This document shows, piece by piece, positions 22,491-34,687 of a stretch of 64,000 nt of DNA. A model generated the notes under the pieces. That model did not search any database. It saw only the letters and a list, made by a program, of their open reading frames with translations, and was not told the origin of the DNA. Every line of letters starts with the position of its first letter. Within the stretch, counting starts at the first letter, position 1. The stretch lies in the NCBI GenBank assembly GCA_022575985.1, contig JAKSXM010000007.1, forward strand, positions 3,412,501-3,476,500, written 5' to 3'. The position numbers and the translations under genes were made by a program. This DNA comes from Anagrus nilaparvatae. Its lineage: Eukaryota; Arthropoda; Insecta; Hymenoptera; Mymaridae.

Positions 22491-22954
22491 TTTTAAAAAA
22501 ACGTTAAAAATTTGTATATTTTCCTAATTTATCAGAAAATTTTAGCATTTTTTTATTTTATTTATTTTATGAACGTATTATTAATGAAGAAGCCAAATAG
22601 CAACAAACGTTTTTAAAAAGTCTAAAAACATTTCAAAAACTTTTACAAATGTTTTAGTAATATTTTAGGACGTTTCATCGGTTCCAACTTCTTTTTTCTC
22701 AAAACATTACTTTTTGCGTATTTGTAGATATTTGGCGTTAAAAGAATAAAGAAAATTTCGTATTTTTTTAATTTTATTTATTTTGACCAATTAAAATATA
22801 CAAAGCGAAATTTACGATTTATATATTAAAACTTTATTTAGATCATAAAACTAAAACATCATTCAAAATTTCTGTAACTAAAAAAAGTATAAATTATTGA
22901 AATATTATTTTCTACTGCAAACAAAATCCAGCAAATTGCATTACCTATTTGCTC

Positions 22955-24010
22955 CCTAGGGCAGGAAGTAAACTCCCTGAAATTTTTGTCATCTCCTGGA
23001 ATACCTTCGGGATAAAAATGAACCGTCCGAAGGAAAGCTGATATCCTGGAGGTATAATTTTTTATTTTTTATCCAAAACAATTTTTTCCGATTTTCCAAG
23101 ATGGCAGATCAAAAAAAATGTCAGATTAAGCTTTTTACATTGCCTGGGGGTTTTCGAAATTGAAAAAAATGGTTTTTAATTTTTAAAGGTTTTTAATGAT
23201 GAAAATTTTTATTCTTTTGCCCTTGAATATTTACCTATTTTCCAAGATGGTGGAATAAAACATATATCATAATAAGCTTCTCACACTGCCTGGCTTTTTG
23301 GAGGTTGTAAAAAACGTTTTTATGAATGAAATTTCGAAAGTACCCTAAGATCTTGTTCTTATGCCCTGACTTCCATTTTAAATTAATCTAAGTCCCTAAA
23401 TCAATAATATTCTAAGTCTATTTCACCCTCCCCCCTCCCGAGAACATGAACATGTTCCATGTAAAAATAACTTTCTGGAATTGGTAATTTAGTTTACTAA
23501 ATGAATAAGATCAAAGCGTGCTATTGAATCAAATTAAATACGTTTTTTATTTGTAATAAGCATTGGAATTTAATGTTCCTTGAAGATTAAAGTCATGAGT
23601 AAGTATATGCATGCATGCATCAATTGTTATTTTTGGGGGTGAAAAAATGTAAATTTTCATGTTTAAAAACGGTTTTCTCAACCTTGAAAACTCCCAGACA
23701 ATGTAAAAAGCTTATCTGACATTTTTTGTGCCCGCCATATTGGAAAATCAGAAAATATGCTTGGGCAAAAAAATTAAAATTTCCATCAATGAAAATATTT
23801 TTCTTAAACTTGAAAACCTTCAGGCAATTTAGAAAGTTCCATTTTTATGTTTTTTGGACCGCCATATTGCAAAATTGGAAAATTGTTTTAGATAAAAATT
23901 TAAAATGCCTCCAGGATATCAGTTTTCCTGGGAGGGTTCATTTTCATCCTGAAGGTATTTTAGGAGATGACAAAATTTCAGGGAGATAACTCCCTGTCCC
24001 CGGGAGTTAA
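22955..24010. repeat. inverted repeat family 'gctgatatcctggagg' (two copies here)
   Basis: A direct copy at about 22970-23345 and an inverted copy at about 23640-24000; a third, direct, copy is at about 30410-30790. They share 'ttccaagatgg', 'acattgcctggg' and 'atatcctggagg' words. Open frames in them (such as 23726-23989) are not kept between copies and are not called as genes. About 23380-23470 matches the element at 30007-30350. Confidence 0.55.
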
Positions 24011-24220
24011 AACTCTGATTTCAGAGATTTGACTCTCTAAATTCAGGGAAAAAAAAAAGAGTTTAAAAATTTAGAAAAGAGGTTGAAAATTTAATTTCCT
24101 GAATTTAAGGAGTTATAACTTAAACTCTCTGAGTCTGGGACTAGTACTACGTGGTTATTTTTGTTAGAGTAGAGATTTAAGGAAGCTACACATTTAGTGG
24201 GTTACACATTTTGAAACTAA

Positions 24221-25138
24221 CAAGGGTAGTTCAATACATTTGGAACACCAATTTACACCAAATGGTTATGGATTAGTTTATTAGGTTAAAAAAACATGCC
24301 TGCTACCCTCCGTTCATTCCATTGGGCCTTCTGGGCTTAGAAACGCAGGGTACAATGTTATGAAATAGGATTTTTTTCACCTTTCAAACGCCGTAAACTG
24401 CAATATTTGACCACTAATTTTCTCATCAATGTAGCCAATTAACCAAATGGCCATTTTTGTCTAAAAATGACCAATTTTTAAATTCCTGCCAAATTCGTAA
24501 TTTCTGACAAAAAAAGGGTTTTATATGTCTCGAAAAATTCCTGCAAGCTTCAAGTTTCCAACGATTCTTTACTCGTCTCATTTCCTTGAGTCGTTTTTAA
24601 GAAATGGCTTTTCAAAGTTAACATTAAAAATGAGCTTTTTTAAAAAATGATAAATTTTTGACTCCGATTTCAAATTATCATATCTGATTAATAAATAATT
24701 GACAAAGGTAAAATAAAAATTTTTTGGAAATTTAAAGCTTGCGGAAATATTTTGAGACTTATAAAACCTTTTTTCGTCAAAAATTACAAATTTGGCAGCA
24801 ATTTAAAAATTGGTCATTTTTAACCAAAAATGACCATTCCGTTAATTGGCTATAGTGATGAGAGAATTAATGATAAAAAATTGTGGTTTACGGCGTTTGA
24901 AAGTTGATACACCAAAAAAATGAGATTAACCAGAAAAGTTTTGGTTTACTTGTGAGGTTTTAGCGTTTCATTGAAAATTACCAAAAAACCCTATTCCATA
25001 ACATTGAGCCCTGCGCTTCTTGGCCCAGAAGGCCCATTGGAATGAACGGAGGGTAGTCGGCATGTTTTTTTAACATCGTAAACTCATCCATAACTATTTT
25101 GTGTAATTTGGTGTTCCAAATGTATTGAACTCCCCTTG
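24221..25138. mobile_element. 918-bp foldback MITE with TAA target duplication
   Basis: The ends CAAGGGTAGTTCAATACATT and its near-complement flank an interior that is itself palindromic ('ctaccctccgttcattccat' and complement). TAA precedes (24218-24220) and follows (25139-25141). The other palindrome arm, read in reverse near 29880-29905, has the unfilled site with a single TAA. A 3-bp TAA/TTA duplication is typical of PIF/Harbinger. Its interior is the source family for several pseudo-ORF blocks in the IR units. Confidence 0.8.
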
Positions 25139-25181
25139 TAAGATATTTTAACTAAATTTACTTAAAATATTAATTTTAGAA

Positions 25182-25590
25182 CTATCGAGTCAATGCTTTG
25201 CACAATTTGGTACCAGAAAAGAAACAATAAAATAAAAAAATTTATTTTATAAAGAAATACAAAATGTTAAAGTTCTAGTCATAAATCAAGATATGGGCAG
25301 CAAGGATCAAAATTCTGCTAAAACCTGCTCTAAAATTAGCTTTAAAATTTATAAGAAAATAGCTACAAATTATTACTGGAAAAATTTAGCGAAAAATTTC
25401 CTACCACTCCACCTTCTGATAATGAACGTTCTTCAGCTAGTCCCTAGCAGAATTTTGATCCAAACTGCCCATATCTGGAAGCATTTATAACTAAAACTTT
25501 AGAATGTTGTATTTAATTAAACAAATAAACCTTTTCAATTTTTTTTTTCATTTTTTGGCACCCAATTTCGCAAAGCAACGATTCGATAGC
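25182..25590. mobile_element. ~410-bp MITE, left-arm copy
   Basis: The inverted ends CTATCGAGTCAATGCTTTGC and a complement ending 'gattcgatag' enclose an interior with 'gatatgggcag' and 'ctgcccatatc' on the two sides. The open frame 25293-25490 lies wholly inside and is not a gene. The partner copy is at 29353-29649. Confidence 0.65.
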
Positions 25591-26570
25591 TGAAAAGTGA
25601 TTAATTTAAGTAAATGTAGTTATAATATCTTAGTGTAACTCAGTGACTGCGAAGAGCCTCCTGAAAAGGTAATCAAATAATAGCTTCTTTTAATGATTAA
25701 AATACGCATTAGGAGTCAACTGACGAGCCAACCTAATACACTATGGCGAAACACTGTTACGTGACTGTTAGTTGAAAATTAACCAATTTATTGGTTAAAT
25801 TAATAAAAATATTACACTAATAAGAACCTCTATATGTTTTAATATACATCTTTTTAAATATTTTGCTACTTCCAAGCTTCATAGATTATTTACGGGTAAT
25901 CATTTTTAGAAAGGTTCTAAAAGCTTTAGAACTGCTTATCAAACCTTTTTGCTGATTTTTACTGGTTTTCATTTGCAATTCGACACACTACGATAAACTG
26001 CAATTATAAATACCCATTTCCATAAGAATTAGAATTTGATTAAAAATAGCAAGGTAACTTCAATTATATATGTATCTCAAAGGTGCACTTTTATTCCAAG
26101 AATGAATTTCAACCTAAAAAAGACATAAAAAGAGCAAATAAATTCGCTATAATTTATTAAATCTTAAAATAAAATTAAAAAAGAATCAATTTACATTACA
26201 AAGGTGAAATTTTACTTGTAAGATTCTAACATTGAGATCTTATTTCATATATACTCAAAGTCAATTTCTTTTCATAAGTTCCTGATTACAGTTGCAAATA
26301 AATAAAACTGAAAAAAAATTTAACTTTGTTTAGTCTTTTAAAACAGCTAAAAAATAATTTATGATAATACTTTTTGATTTTAATTTCAATTTCAGAGAAT
26401 CAGCTATTTGAAGTCATTTTTATCCAAATTTTTCATCGTTTAGAGAACAGAGAGAACCATTATTTTTGACAGATCCACCAAAAATGCTTCTTTGATTGGA
26501 CATCTAAAAATAATTCACACAAAGTAATATATACTTTTAATATTGCACATATTAATTTTTAACTTAATGT

Positions 26571-26686
26571 ATTGGTTCCTCATAGAGGAACCTTTGTGAT
26601 AGATGAAATTTTGATTTTTGATTTTTTGGCATATAAGCACGTTTTGGGACCCCAGGAAACTAAAAAACCGGTTTTTAAAAAAAGTC

Positions 26687-26746
<60 letters not shown>

Positions 26747-28316
26747 ACCGGTGAAATTTCACAACCATTATGGAATTAAGACCTAATTTTTTTTTCAAAA
26801 ATTTTTTTATCAAAAAATCTCAAACTACTTTTTTTTTTTTTTAATTTGGATGTAATACCTCATTTATTTCCACGAAAGTACCTATATTTGAAAGTACGAT
26901 TTTTACTCGATATCTCGAATCTGATAACCAATTTTTTGAAAATTTTTTTCTCAAAATTTTTTTCACAAAAAAATACAAAAAACACTAATTTTTTTTTTCT
27001 TTTTGGACGTAGTACCTAATTTATTTCTTTGAGAGTACTAGTTTTAGAACTATGGTTTATAGCATTTTTTTGGACCTGATACCTAATTTTTTCCAAATTT
27101 TTTTCTCAAAATTTTTGTTGCCAAAAAATACAAAAAATGCCAAAATTTTTTTTATTTTAGGACGTAATACTTAGTTTTTTTCTATGAAAGTACTAATATT
27201 TGAAAATTTTGCAATCGGTGGTATTTAACAACCATTATGGAATTAAGATCTAATTTTTTTTTCAAAAATTTTTTCATCAAAAAATCTCAAACTACTTTTT
27301 TTTTTTTTTAATTTGGATGTAATACCTCATTTATTTCCATGAAAGTACTTATATTTGAAAGTACGATTTTTACTCGATATCTCGAATCTGATAACTAATT
27401 TTTTAAAAATTTTTTTCCCAAAATTTTTTTCACCAAAAAATACAAAAAAAACTTAATTTTTTTTTATTTTTGGATGTAGTACCTAATTGATTTCTATGAG
27501 AGTGCTAGTTTTAGAAATATCGTTTATAGTAATTTTTTGGACCTGAAACTTAATTTTTTCAAAATTTTTTTCTCAAAATTAAAAAAACAAAAAAATTAAA
27601 AAATCTGTAATATTTTTTTTTTTTTTAGTGTAATACTTCCTTTAATTCCATGAAAGTACTAATATTTGAAAATGTTGCAATCGGTGGTATTTAACCACCA
27701 TTATGGAATTAAGATCTAATTTTTTTTTCAAAACTTTTTTCATCAAAAAATCTCAAACTACTTTTTTTTTTTTTTTAATTTGGATGTAATACCTCATTTA
27801 TTTCCATGAAAGTACTTATATTTGAAAGTACGATTTTTACTCGATATCTCAAATCTGATAATTAATTTTTTGAAAATTTTTTTCCCAAAATTTTTTTCAC
27901 AAAAAAATACAAAGAATACCAAAATTTTTTTTTGTTCGGACGTAGTACCTAATTAATTTTTATGAGAGTACTAGTTTTAGAAAGCTTATTCATAGTAATT
28001 TTTTGGATCTGATACCGAATTTTTTCAAAATTTTTTTCTCAATATTAATAAAACAAAAAAATTAAAAAATCTGTAATATTGTTTTTTTTTTAAGTGTAAT
28101 ACCTAGTTTATTGAAATTTTTTTCTAAAAATTTGTTAAATAAAAAACATTAAATCACAGCAACATTTTTTTTCTTTTAAAATACGGTATTTAACTTTTTT
28201 TTATGAAATACTGATATCTCAAATTATAATTTTTATTAGATAAAATAGACCATTATAAATATTTTGCTATTGTTAATGAGGAACCATAGTGCCAATCACT
28301 TGGCAGCGTTTTTTTT
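26571..28316 (-). mobile_element. HINE-like element, copy B, in palindrome centre
   Basis: The same element as at 17215, reversed: GGTTCCTCATAGAGGAACC hairpin at about 26574, (TG)n at about 26691-26738, about eight ~156-bp monomers, and GCCAATCACTTGGC hairpin at about 28291. It sits at the centre of the giant palindrome, between 'aacttaatgt' (26560-26569) and the 172-bp MITE that precedes 'acattaagtt' (28496). Confidence 0.7.
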
Positions 28317-28488
28317 CTACATTTTAATATTTTTTTTTACTGAATTAAAAAATTTGATTTATTACTTTGTGGTTAAGTTTGTTTATTAGCATAATTTATG
28401 CTAATGAACTTGAACTTTTATATAAACAAATTTAACCTAAAAGTAATAAATTGAATTTTTTGATCAGTAAAAAAATATTAAAATGTAG
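28317..28488. mobile_element. 172-bp MITE with ~75-bp inverted repeats
   Basis: CTACATTTTAATATTTTTTT on the left, complement ending 'aaaatgtag' on the right, and the palindrome tagcataatttatgcta in the middle. It lies next to HINE copy B at the palindrome centre. Confidence 0.65.
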
Positions 28489-29352
28489 AAAAAATTACAT
28501 TAAGTTAAAAATTAATATGTGCAATATTAAAAATATATATTACTTTGTGTGAATTATTTTTAGATGTCCAATCAAAGAAGCATTTTTAGTGGATCTGTCA
28601 AAAATAATGGTTCTCTCTGTTCTCTAAACGATGAAAAATTTGGATAAAAATGACTTCAAATAGCTGATTCTCTGAAATCGAAATTAAATCAAAAAGTATT
28701 ATCATAAATTATTTTTTAGCTCTTTTAAAAGACTAAACAAAGTTAAATTTTTTTTCAGTTTTATTTATTTGCAACTGTAATCAGGAACTTATGAAAAGAA
28801 ATTGACTTTGAGTATATATGAAATAAGATCTCAAGGTTAGAATCTTACAAGTAAAATTTCACCTTTGTAATGTAAATTGATTCTTTTTTAATTTTATTTT
28901 AAGATTTAATAAATTATAGCGAATTTATTTGCTTTTTTTATGTCTTTTTTAGGTTGAAATTCATTCTTGGAATAAAAATGCACCTTTGAGATACATATAT
29001 AATTGAAGTTACCTTGCTATTTTTAATCAAATTCTAATTCTTATGGAAATGGGTATTTATAATTGCAGCTTAACGTAGTCTGTCGAATTGCAAATGAAAA
29101 CCAGTAAAAATCAGCAAAAAGGTTTGATAAGCATTTTAAAGCTTTTAGAACTTTTCTAAAAATGATTACCCGTAAATAATCTATGAAGCTTGAGAGTAGC
29201 AAAATATTTAAAAAGATGTATATTAAAACATAGAGGTTCTTATTAGGTATTTTAATCATTAAAAGAAGCTATTATTTGATTACCTTTTCAGGAGGCTCTT
29301 CAGTTACACTAAGATATTCTAACTACATTTAATTAAATTAATAACTTTGCGG

Positions 29353-29649
29353 CTATCGAGTAGTTGCTTTGCGCGATTGGGTGATAGAAAATGAAATCAA
29401 AATTGAAAGTGGGGCAGTAGAAAATTTTTCGCTAAACTTTTCCAGTAATAATTGGTAGCTATTTTTTTATAAATTTTAAAGCTAATTTTAGAGCTAGTTT
29501 TAGCAGAATTTTGATCCTAACTGCCCATATCTTGAATCTTAAACATTTATGACTAGAACTTTAACATGTTGTATTTCTTTAAAAAAATAAACTTTTTTAT
29601 TTTATTGTTTGTTTTCTGGTATCAAATTGTGCAAAGCATTGACTCGAAA
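29353..29649. mobile_element. ~300-bp MITE, right-arm copy
   Basis: Reverse-complement partner of 25182-25590, shorter by an internal deletion; the ends are 'ctatcgagtagttgctttgc' and 'gcaaagcattgactcg'. Confidence 0.6.
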
Positions 29650-29693
29650 GTTGTAAAATTATTATTTTAAGTAAATATAGTTAAGGCTCACAC

Positions 29694-29867
29694 ACAAACT
29701 CATGGGCACGAGCAAAAAAGTATACGAGCACGAGCTATATTGAACAAAGTGGGATTAATATTTTTAATTTCTCCTCTTTAGCCCCTCCATTCTAACTCCC
29801 ACTATATACTAGTTTTGCTCGTGTTCGTATGCTTTTTGCTCGTGCCCATGAGTTTGTGTGTGAGCCT
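29694..29867. mobile_element. 174-bp MITE with TTA target duplication
   Basis: AGGCTCACACACAAACTCAT and its exact complement at the other end; TTA at 29691-29693 and 29868-29870. The left palindrome arm (25140-25185, reversed) has the unfilled site agttaaaatatctta. A short PIF/Harbinger-type element is the best reading. Confidence 0.85.
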
Positions 29868-30006
29868 TTAAAATATCTTAGTTTCAAAATGTATAACCAA
29901 CTTACTGAAACCTTCCTTAAATCTCTACTATAACAAAAATAACCACGTGGTACTACTCCCAGACTCAGAGAGTCATAAATCCTTAAATTCAGGGAGTTAT
30001 ATTAAC

Positions 30007-30350
30007 ATGGAACATGTTCATTGGATGGGGTATTTGAAAAAGTTTGGCTCCGCAAGGGGGGGGGTGAAATATTGAAGTTTTTAGTTGTGGTGAAATATTG
30101 ACGTTTTAGGGGGGGTGGGTGAAAAAGTGACGCTTTTAGGGGGGATGAAATGGACTTAAAATATTTTCGATTTAGGGACTTAGAATAATTTGAAGTGGGA
30201 GTCAGGGCCTGATTAGGCCCTGATAAGAACAAGAACTTAGAATATTTTAAGTTTATGGATAATTTATATTTCAGGATTTATTGTAATTTCGGTTTTTGGA
30301 TTTATTATTGTTATGAGAGAACATGTTCCATGCTCGTTGGTTGTGTAGTT
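30007..30350. repeat. G-rich minisatellite element with catggaacatgtt ends
   Basis: It begins with 'catggaacatgtt' and ends with 'aacatgttccatg...acacaaaccggttataa'. Between them are degenerate 'taggggggatgaaat' units. Related pieces lie at 23380-23470 and around 45938-46510, where the same end words flank a C-rich minisatellite. Confidence 0.5.
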
Positions 30351-30409
30351 ACACAAACCGGTTATAAATTTTTTTAACCTCTTTTTTAAATTTTTAACTT
30401 CTTTCAATC

Positions 30410-30790
30410 CTAGGGTTATCTCCCTGAAATTTTTACCATCTCCTAGAATACCTTCGAATTGAAAATGAATCGTCCGAGGGAAAGCTGATATCCTGGAGGC
30501 ATTTTAAATTTTTATCTAGAACAATTTTCCAATTTTGCAATATGGTGGACCAAAAAAAATGAAAAAGGAACTTTCTAAATTACCTGGAGGTTTTAAGGGT
30601 GAGAAAAACGTTTTCATTGATGGAAATTTTTACTTTTTTGCCATAGCATTTTTTCCGATTTTCCAAGATGGTGGGCACAAAAAATGTCAGAATAAACTTT
30701 TTACATTGCCTGGGAGTTTCCAAGGTTGAGAAAAACGTTTTTAAACCTGAAAATTTACATTTTTTCACCCCCAAAAATAACAATTGATAC
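30410..30790 (+). repeat. third copy of the gctgatatcctggagg repeat
   Basis: Direct relative of 22970-23345 and inverse of 23640-24000. The open frames 30535-30729 (+) and 30580-30792 (-) lie inside and are not conserved. Not a gene. Confidence 0.55.
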
Positions 30791-31990
30791 ATGCATGTAT
30801 ATACTTATTCATGACTTTAATCTTCAAGAAATCTCTCATTTTTTAATCGATTTTAAAAAAATTTTCAAATCATTTTATTTCAATCTTTTTATTACCAAAG
30901 TTACAACTTTTGTTTTTATTTTTAAACTATTATTAAACATTAAAAAAAATTTGCTATTTGCTCAGATTTTATTTGCAGTAGAAAATAATATTTCAATAAC
31001 TTATACTTTTTTTAGTTACAGAAATTTTGAATGATATTTCCAAGAACCAGTTTTAGTTTTATGATCTAAATAAAGTTTTAATAAATCGTAAATTTTGCTT
31101 TGTATATTTTAATTGGTCAAAATAAATAAAATTAAAAAAATACGAAATTTTCTTTATTCCTTTAACGCCAAATATCTACAAATACGCAAAAAGTAATGTT
31201 TTGAGAAAAAAGAAGTTGGAACCGATGAAACGTCCTAAAATATTACTAAAACATTTGTAAAAGTTTTTGAAATGTTTTTAGACTTTTTAAAAACGTTTGT
31301 TGCTATTTGGCTTCTTCATTAATAATACGTTAATAAAATAAATAAAATAAAAAATTGCTAAAATTTTCTGATAAATTAGGAAAATGTACAAATTTTTAAC
31401 GTTTTTTTAAAAAATTAGCTGATTTTGAAAAATCATATAATTAATCATATAATTATTTATATGATCATTGGGATCAATTAATCATATCATTAATTATATG
31501 ATTATTCATATCATTATTTATATGATAAATTATATGATTAGTCATATGATTTTTTTTGCTTGGGGAAGGAATGAAATTTAACTTTTTAGATACTGAACTT
31601 TTCATAACTTTTTTCCTAAATAACATTTTGACTTGTAACTTTGAGAATTAATTCTAATTGTTGTCTACAAAAAGAGTAAATAAAAATTATTTTTCTAAGT
31701 ATTAAAGTTTTTGATTTCACTTCTGAACATTTAATCTCAAAAATAACTGTCCGCAGGAATGAAATTTAGCTTTTAAGATATTTGACTATTAATAACTTTT
31801 TTTCTAAATAAGATTTTAACTTTCAATTTTTAAAAACAGTTCTAATTAATGGCTTTAAAAATGAGAATTAATTATTTTTCATACAATCTTTTTAGTTTTA
31901 AATTTGACTTCTTAAAGATTGTTCTAAAAAATATAGATATCTTGCAGAGATGAAATATTACTTTAAAGATTTTAATTTAAAACTTTTTTG

Positions 31991-32612
31991 AAGAAATTAA
32001 TAATTTTATTTTAATGATTTAAATTATGGATATTTGATTATTTTTCTTTAAAAATACCTTTTATGTAAAATTGCCAAAAAAAATTATATATTTTTTTTTA
32101 ATTTAATAATTTTTAATTTAGATTAGAAAAAAAAAATTTAATATTATATTTAGGTTATTTTAAATTATTGTAAATTAAATAAATAAATATTATAATAACT
32201 TTTTTTAATTTTAATTTTTTAGCTCAAATTAATTCAAATAAATTTTTTTTGATATTAGATAATATGACTCAACGCTAATAAATTTGTCCTGATATAGTTG
32301 TATTATGTTCTTACCCATATAAAAGTAAGAGTAAATCTCAGCAGATACGGTTTCGTGTGATTACATTTTTTTTCAGATATACCCAGATCGTGCCAAAATC
32401 CAGTGTAGTACATACTACAACGTATCACTCCATACTTGCTCAGCTTTGCCTTAATTTACATATGCTTGATCTGATCATATTTTAAATCTATTTAGATCTG
32501 GGCAAATCATTTTTATAAATCCCCGGGTGCTTATGCGCGTACATGCATTATAAGGTGTTTAGGCTGCATCCTACTCGTCTGGGGTCTATTAAAATTTTTT
32601 TGCATAATTTTG
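31991..32612. other. AT-rich sequence, no gene seen
   Basis: AT-rich to about 32280, then a somewhat GC-richer stretch (32280-32530) related to the SINE-like body at 19480-19600. No coding exon recognised. Confidence 0.4.
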
Positions 32613-34087
32613 AAATTTTTTCTCCATCAGATTTTATTGGCCAGAAAGTTAGATTATGTATGAAGATTAAGAATGTTATGAACCAGACACGGAAATTGTC
32701 CGTTAGCCATTTTTGGTGTTGCCATTTTCGCCAAAAATAGGCGTCTTTTGCTATTTTTTCACGTAATTAAATTCTTGTTTAGTTACAATCTATTTTAATC
32801 GATTAAAACTGATGAAAATCTTTAATGTAGATATTTAAAAAGTCTCGCAATTAAAATTTTGCCATTGTGGTGGCGTCAATCTTAGCCTAAATATGACGAA
32901 AAACAATTAAAAAATGAAAATTTTAATAATTTAACAAAATGGAAAATACCCACACAAAAAATGGGTACTGGGTGCTTCTTTATCATGAGTTAGCCAGGTA
33001 AAGTGGAAAATTCAAAGTGGCTGACTAAAAATGAGGGCAAAATGCAAATAAAAAGGGCCATTTTTTGTTTTTTTTTAAATTAAATGTTTAAAAATGACAA
33101 TTATTTTACCCATTTACTTCCACAAAAATAATAGAGTAAAAAAAAAATTTCATTTGTTCCCCTTGCAATCACCCCCCTTCCTCCTAAAAATGAAGTTTTT
33201 CTTAAGTTTTAAAAAACCCAAAACCAGCTTTATTTTTCTTAACTTCACACGATTTTGTCAGTCCGACGTATTTTATTTTCTGATTTTCTTTAAGGCTCCA
33301 TCTACAATAGCCGTAAAAGGGAGGCGTAACCGCAAGCGTGAGCGCAACGCAATGCGCAGAAACCAATTTTGACTCCTGCGCAACTCCAAATATAATTTTT
33401 TTCCGTATTACTTGTGTATAAAATAGATGAATACGTTTAAAGTAAAGAAAACGCAAAAAAATATATATTTTTATTTGAATTTTGCGCTAATTTTCAGTCA
33501 GCCATTTTGAATTTTTCAAAATAGCAACAAAAAAAAATATTTCGTGCGTCTATAGACGATTCGTAGGGAATTCGCTACTCGGATCGCGCTCGATCCGAGG
33601 AAATTTAACATTGGGAGTCCGCGGAAATTTCGAACATATACTATAGCATTTTTAGCATATATTGTAGGAGAAAACAAAAATAAGAACGCATGGCGGCGCT
33701 ATATTCCTTCACAGCAGCAGACTATATTCACATAAATCATGTAATATTTTGTTCAAATGAATTACATATTTACTTTATAATATTAAATATTAAATATTTA
33801 GGATTAGTTGTATCATTTTTTATATAAAAAAGCAAATAAAATTAGTTCTATTTAATTTTGTAGTGATTTTAAAAAATAAAAAATATACTCGGATAGCGCT
33901 CGGAGACCGAGTCTTATACGTGTAAAAAATGTAATATACACAGCTTCTCGTTTTCTACTCGTAAACCGAGTCGAAACCGACAGAATTTCATCGAAATCCG
34001 AGTAACTCTTCCCTACGGGTAGTTCATAAATTTCTTCCTTAAACTAACTTTCTAGACAATAAAATCTGATGGAGAAAAAATTTCTTG
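32613..34087. mobile_element. 1.47-kb element with ~45-bp inverted ends and nested MITE
   Basis: 'ttctccatcagattttattg' at about 32622 is complementary to 'caataaaatctgatggagaa' at about 34057. Inside, about 33560-34020 is a second inverted-repeat element ('cgtagggaa...actcgga' and complement) with several 'ctcggat'-type words. A GC-richer patch lies at about 33295-33390. No convincing protein; the frames at 33094-33372 and 33202-33456 overlap on opposite strands and are not supported. Confidence 0.55.
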
Positions 34088-34358
34088 TTTTACACATATT
34101 TTTATTTTCAGCGGAATATAAAATATACACATATATTCAAAAAAAAATCCGGCTTAAAAAATTGAAACTCTTTTTTGATGAAGTTTTTTAAGAAACTAAT
34201 ATACAAAAGCTTTGAAAAAATGCGTAAATTAGTAAATTGTTAACGCTAATAGTAAATTTTAAATTTATTTTAGTTTTTTTGAGATAAATTCGTTTTTTTG
34301 CCGAAAATAGATTTTTACTAATAAAACTAAGTTGCATTTTTGAAAACATGAAAGTAAA
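34088..34358. other. AT-rich spacer
   Basis: Nothing recognised. Confidence 0.4.
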
Positions 34359-34635
34359 AAACGCTGACAAGTAATTGGCACTATGGTTCCTCATTAACAA
34401 TAACAAAATGTTCTTAATGGTCTATTTTATCTAATAAAAATGATAATTCTAGATATTAGTACTTTCATGAAAAAAAATTAAATACTACGTCCCAAAAGAA
34501 AAAAGATATTGCTATTTTTTTAATTGGTTCCTCATAGAGGAACCTTTGTGATGAGTGAAATTTTGATTTCCGATATTTTGGCATATAAGCACGTTTTGAC
34601 ACCTCAGGAAGCTAAAAAACCAGTTTTTAAAAAAA

Positions 34636-34687
<52 letters not shown>

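Larger units (their letters stand above)
21700..31990. repeat. giant imperfect palindrome (~10 kb) with ~3-4 kb arms
   Basis: The left arm (about 21700-26570) is complementary to the right arm (about 28490-31990). Anchors: 'cccaagcaaaaaaaatcat' at 22341 against 'atgattttttttgcttgggg' ending 31566; 22850-22900 against 31030-31085; 24060-24220 against 29880-30010; 25180-25680 against 29280-29660; and 26040-26569 against 28496-29045. The centre is occupied by the HINE-like copy B and a 172-bp MITE. The arms differ in length because of separate later insertions. No gene is recognised in either arm. Confidence 0.8.
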
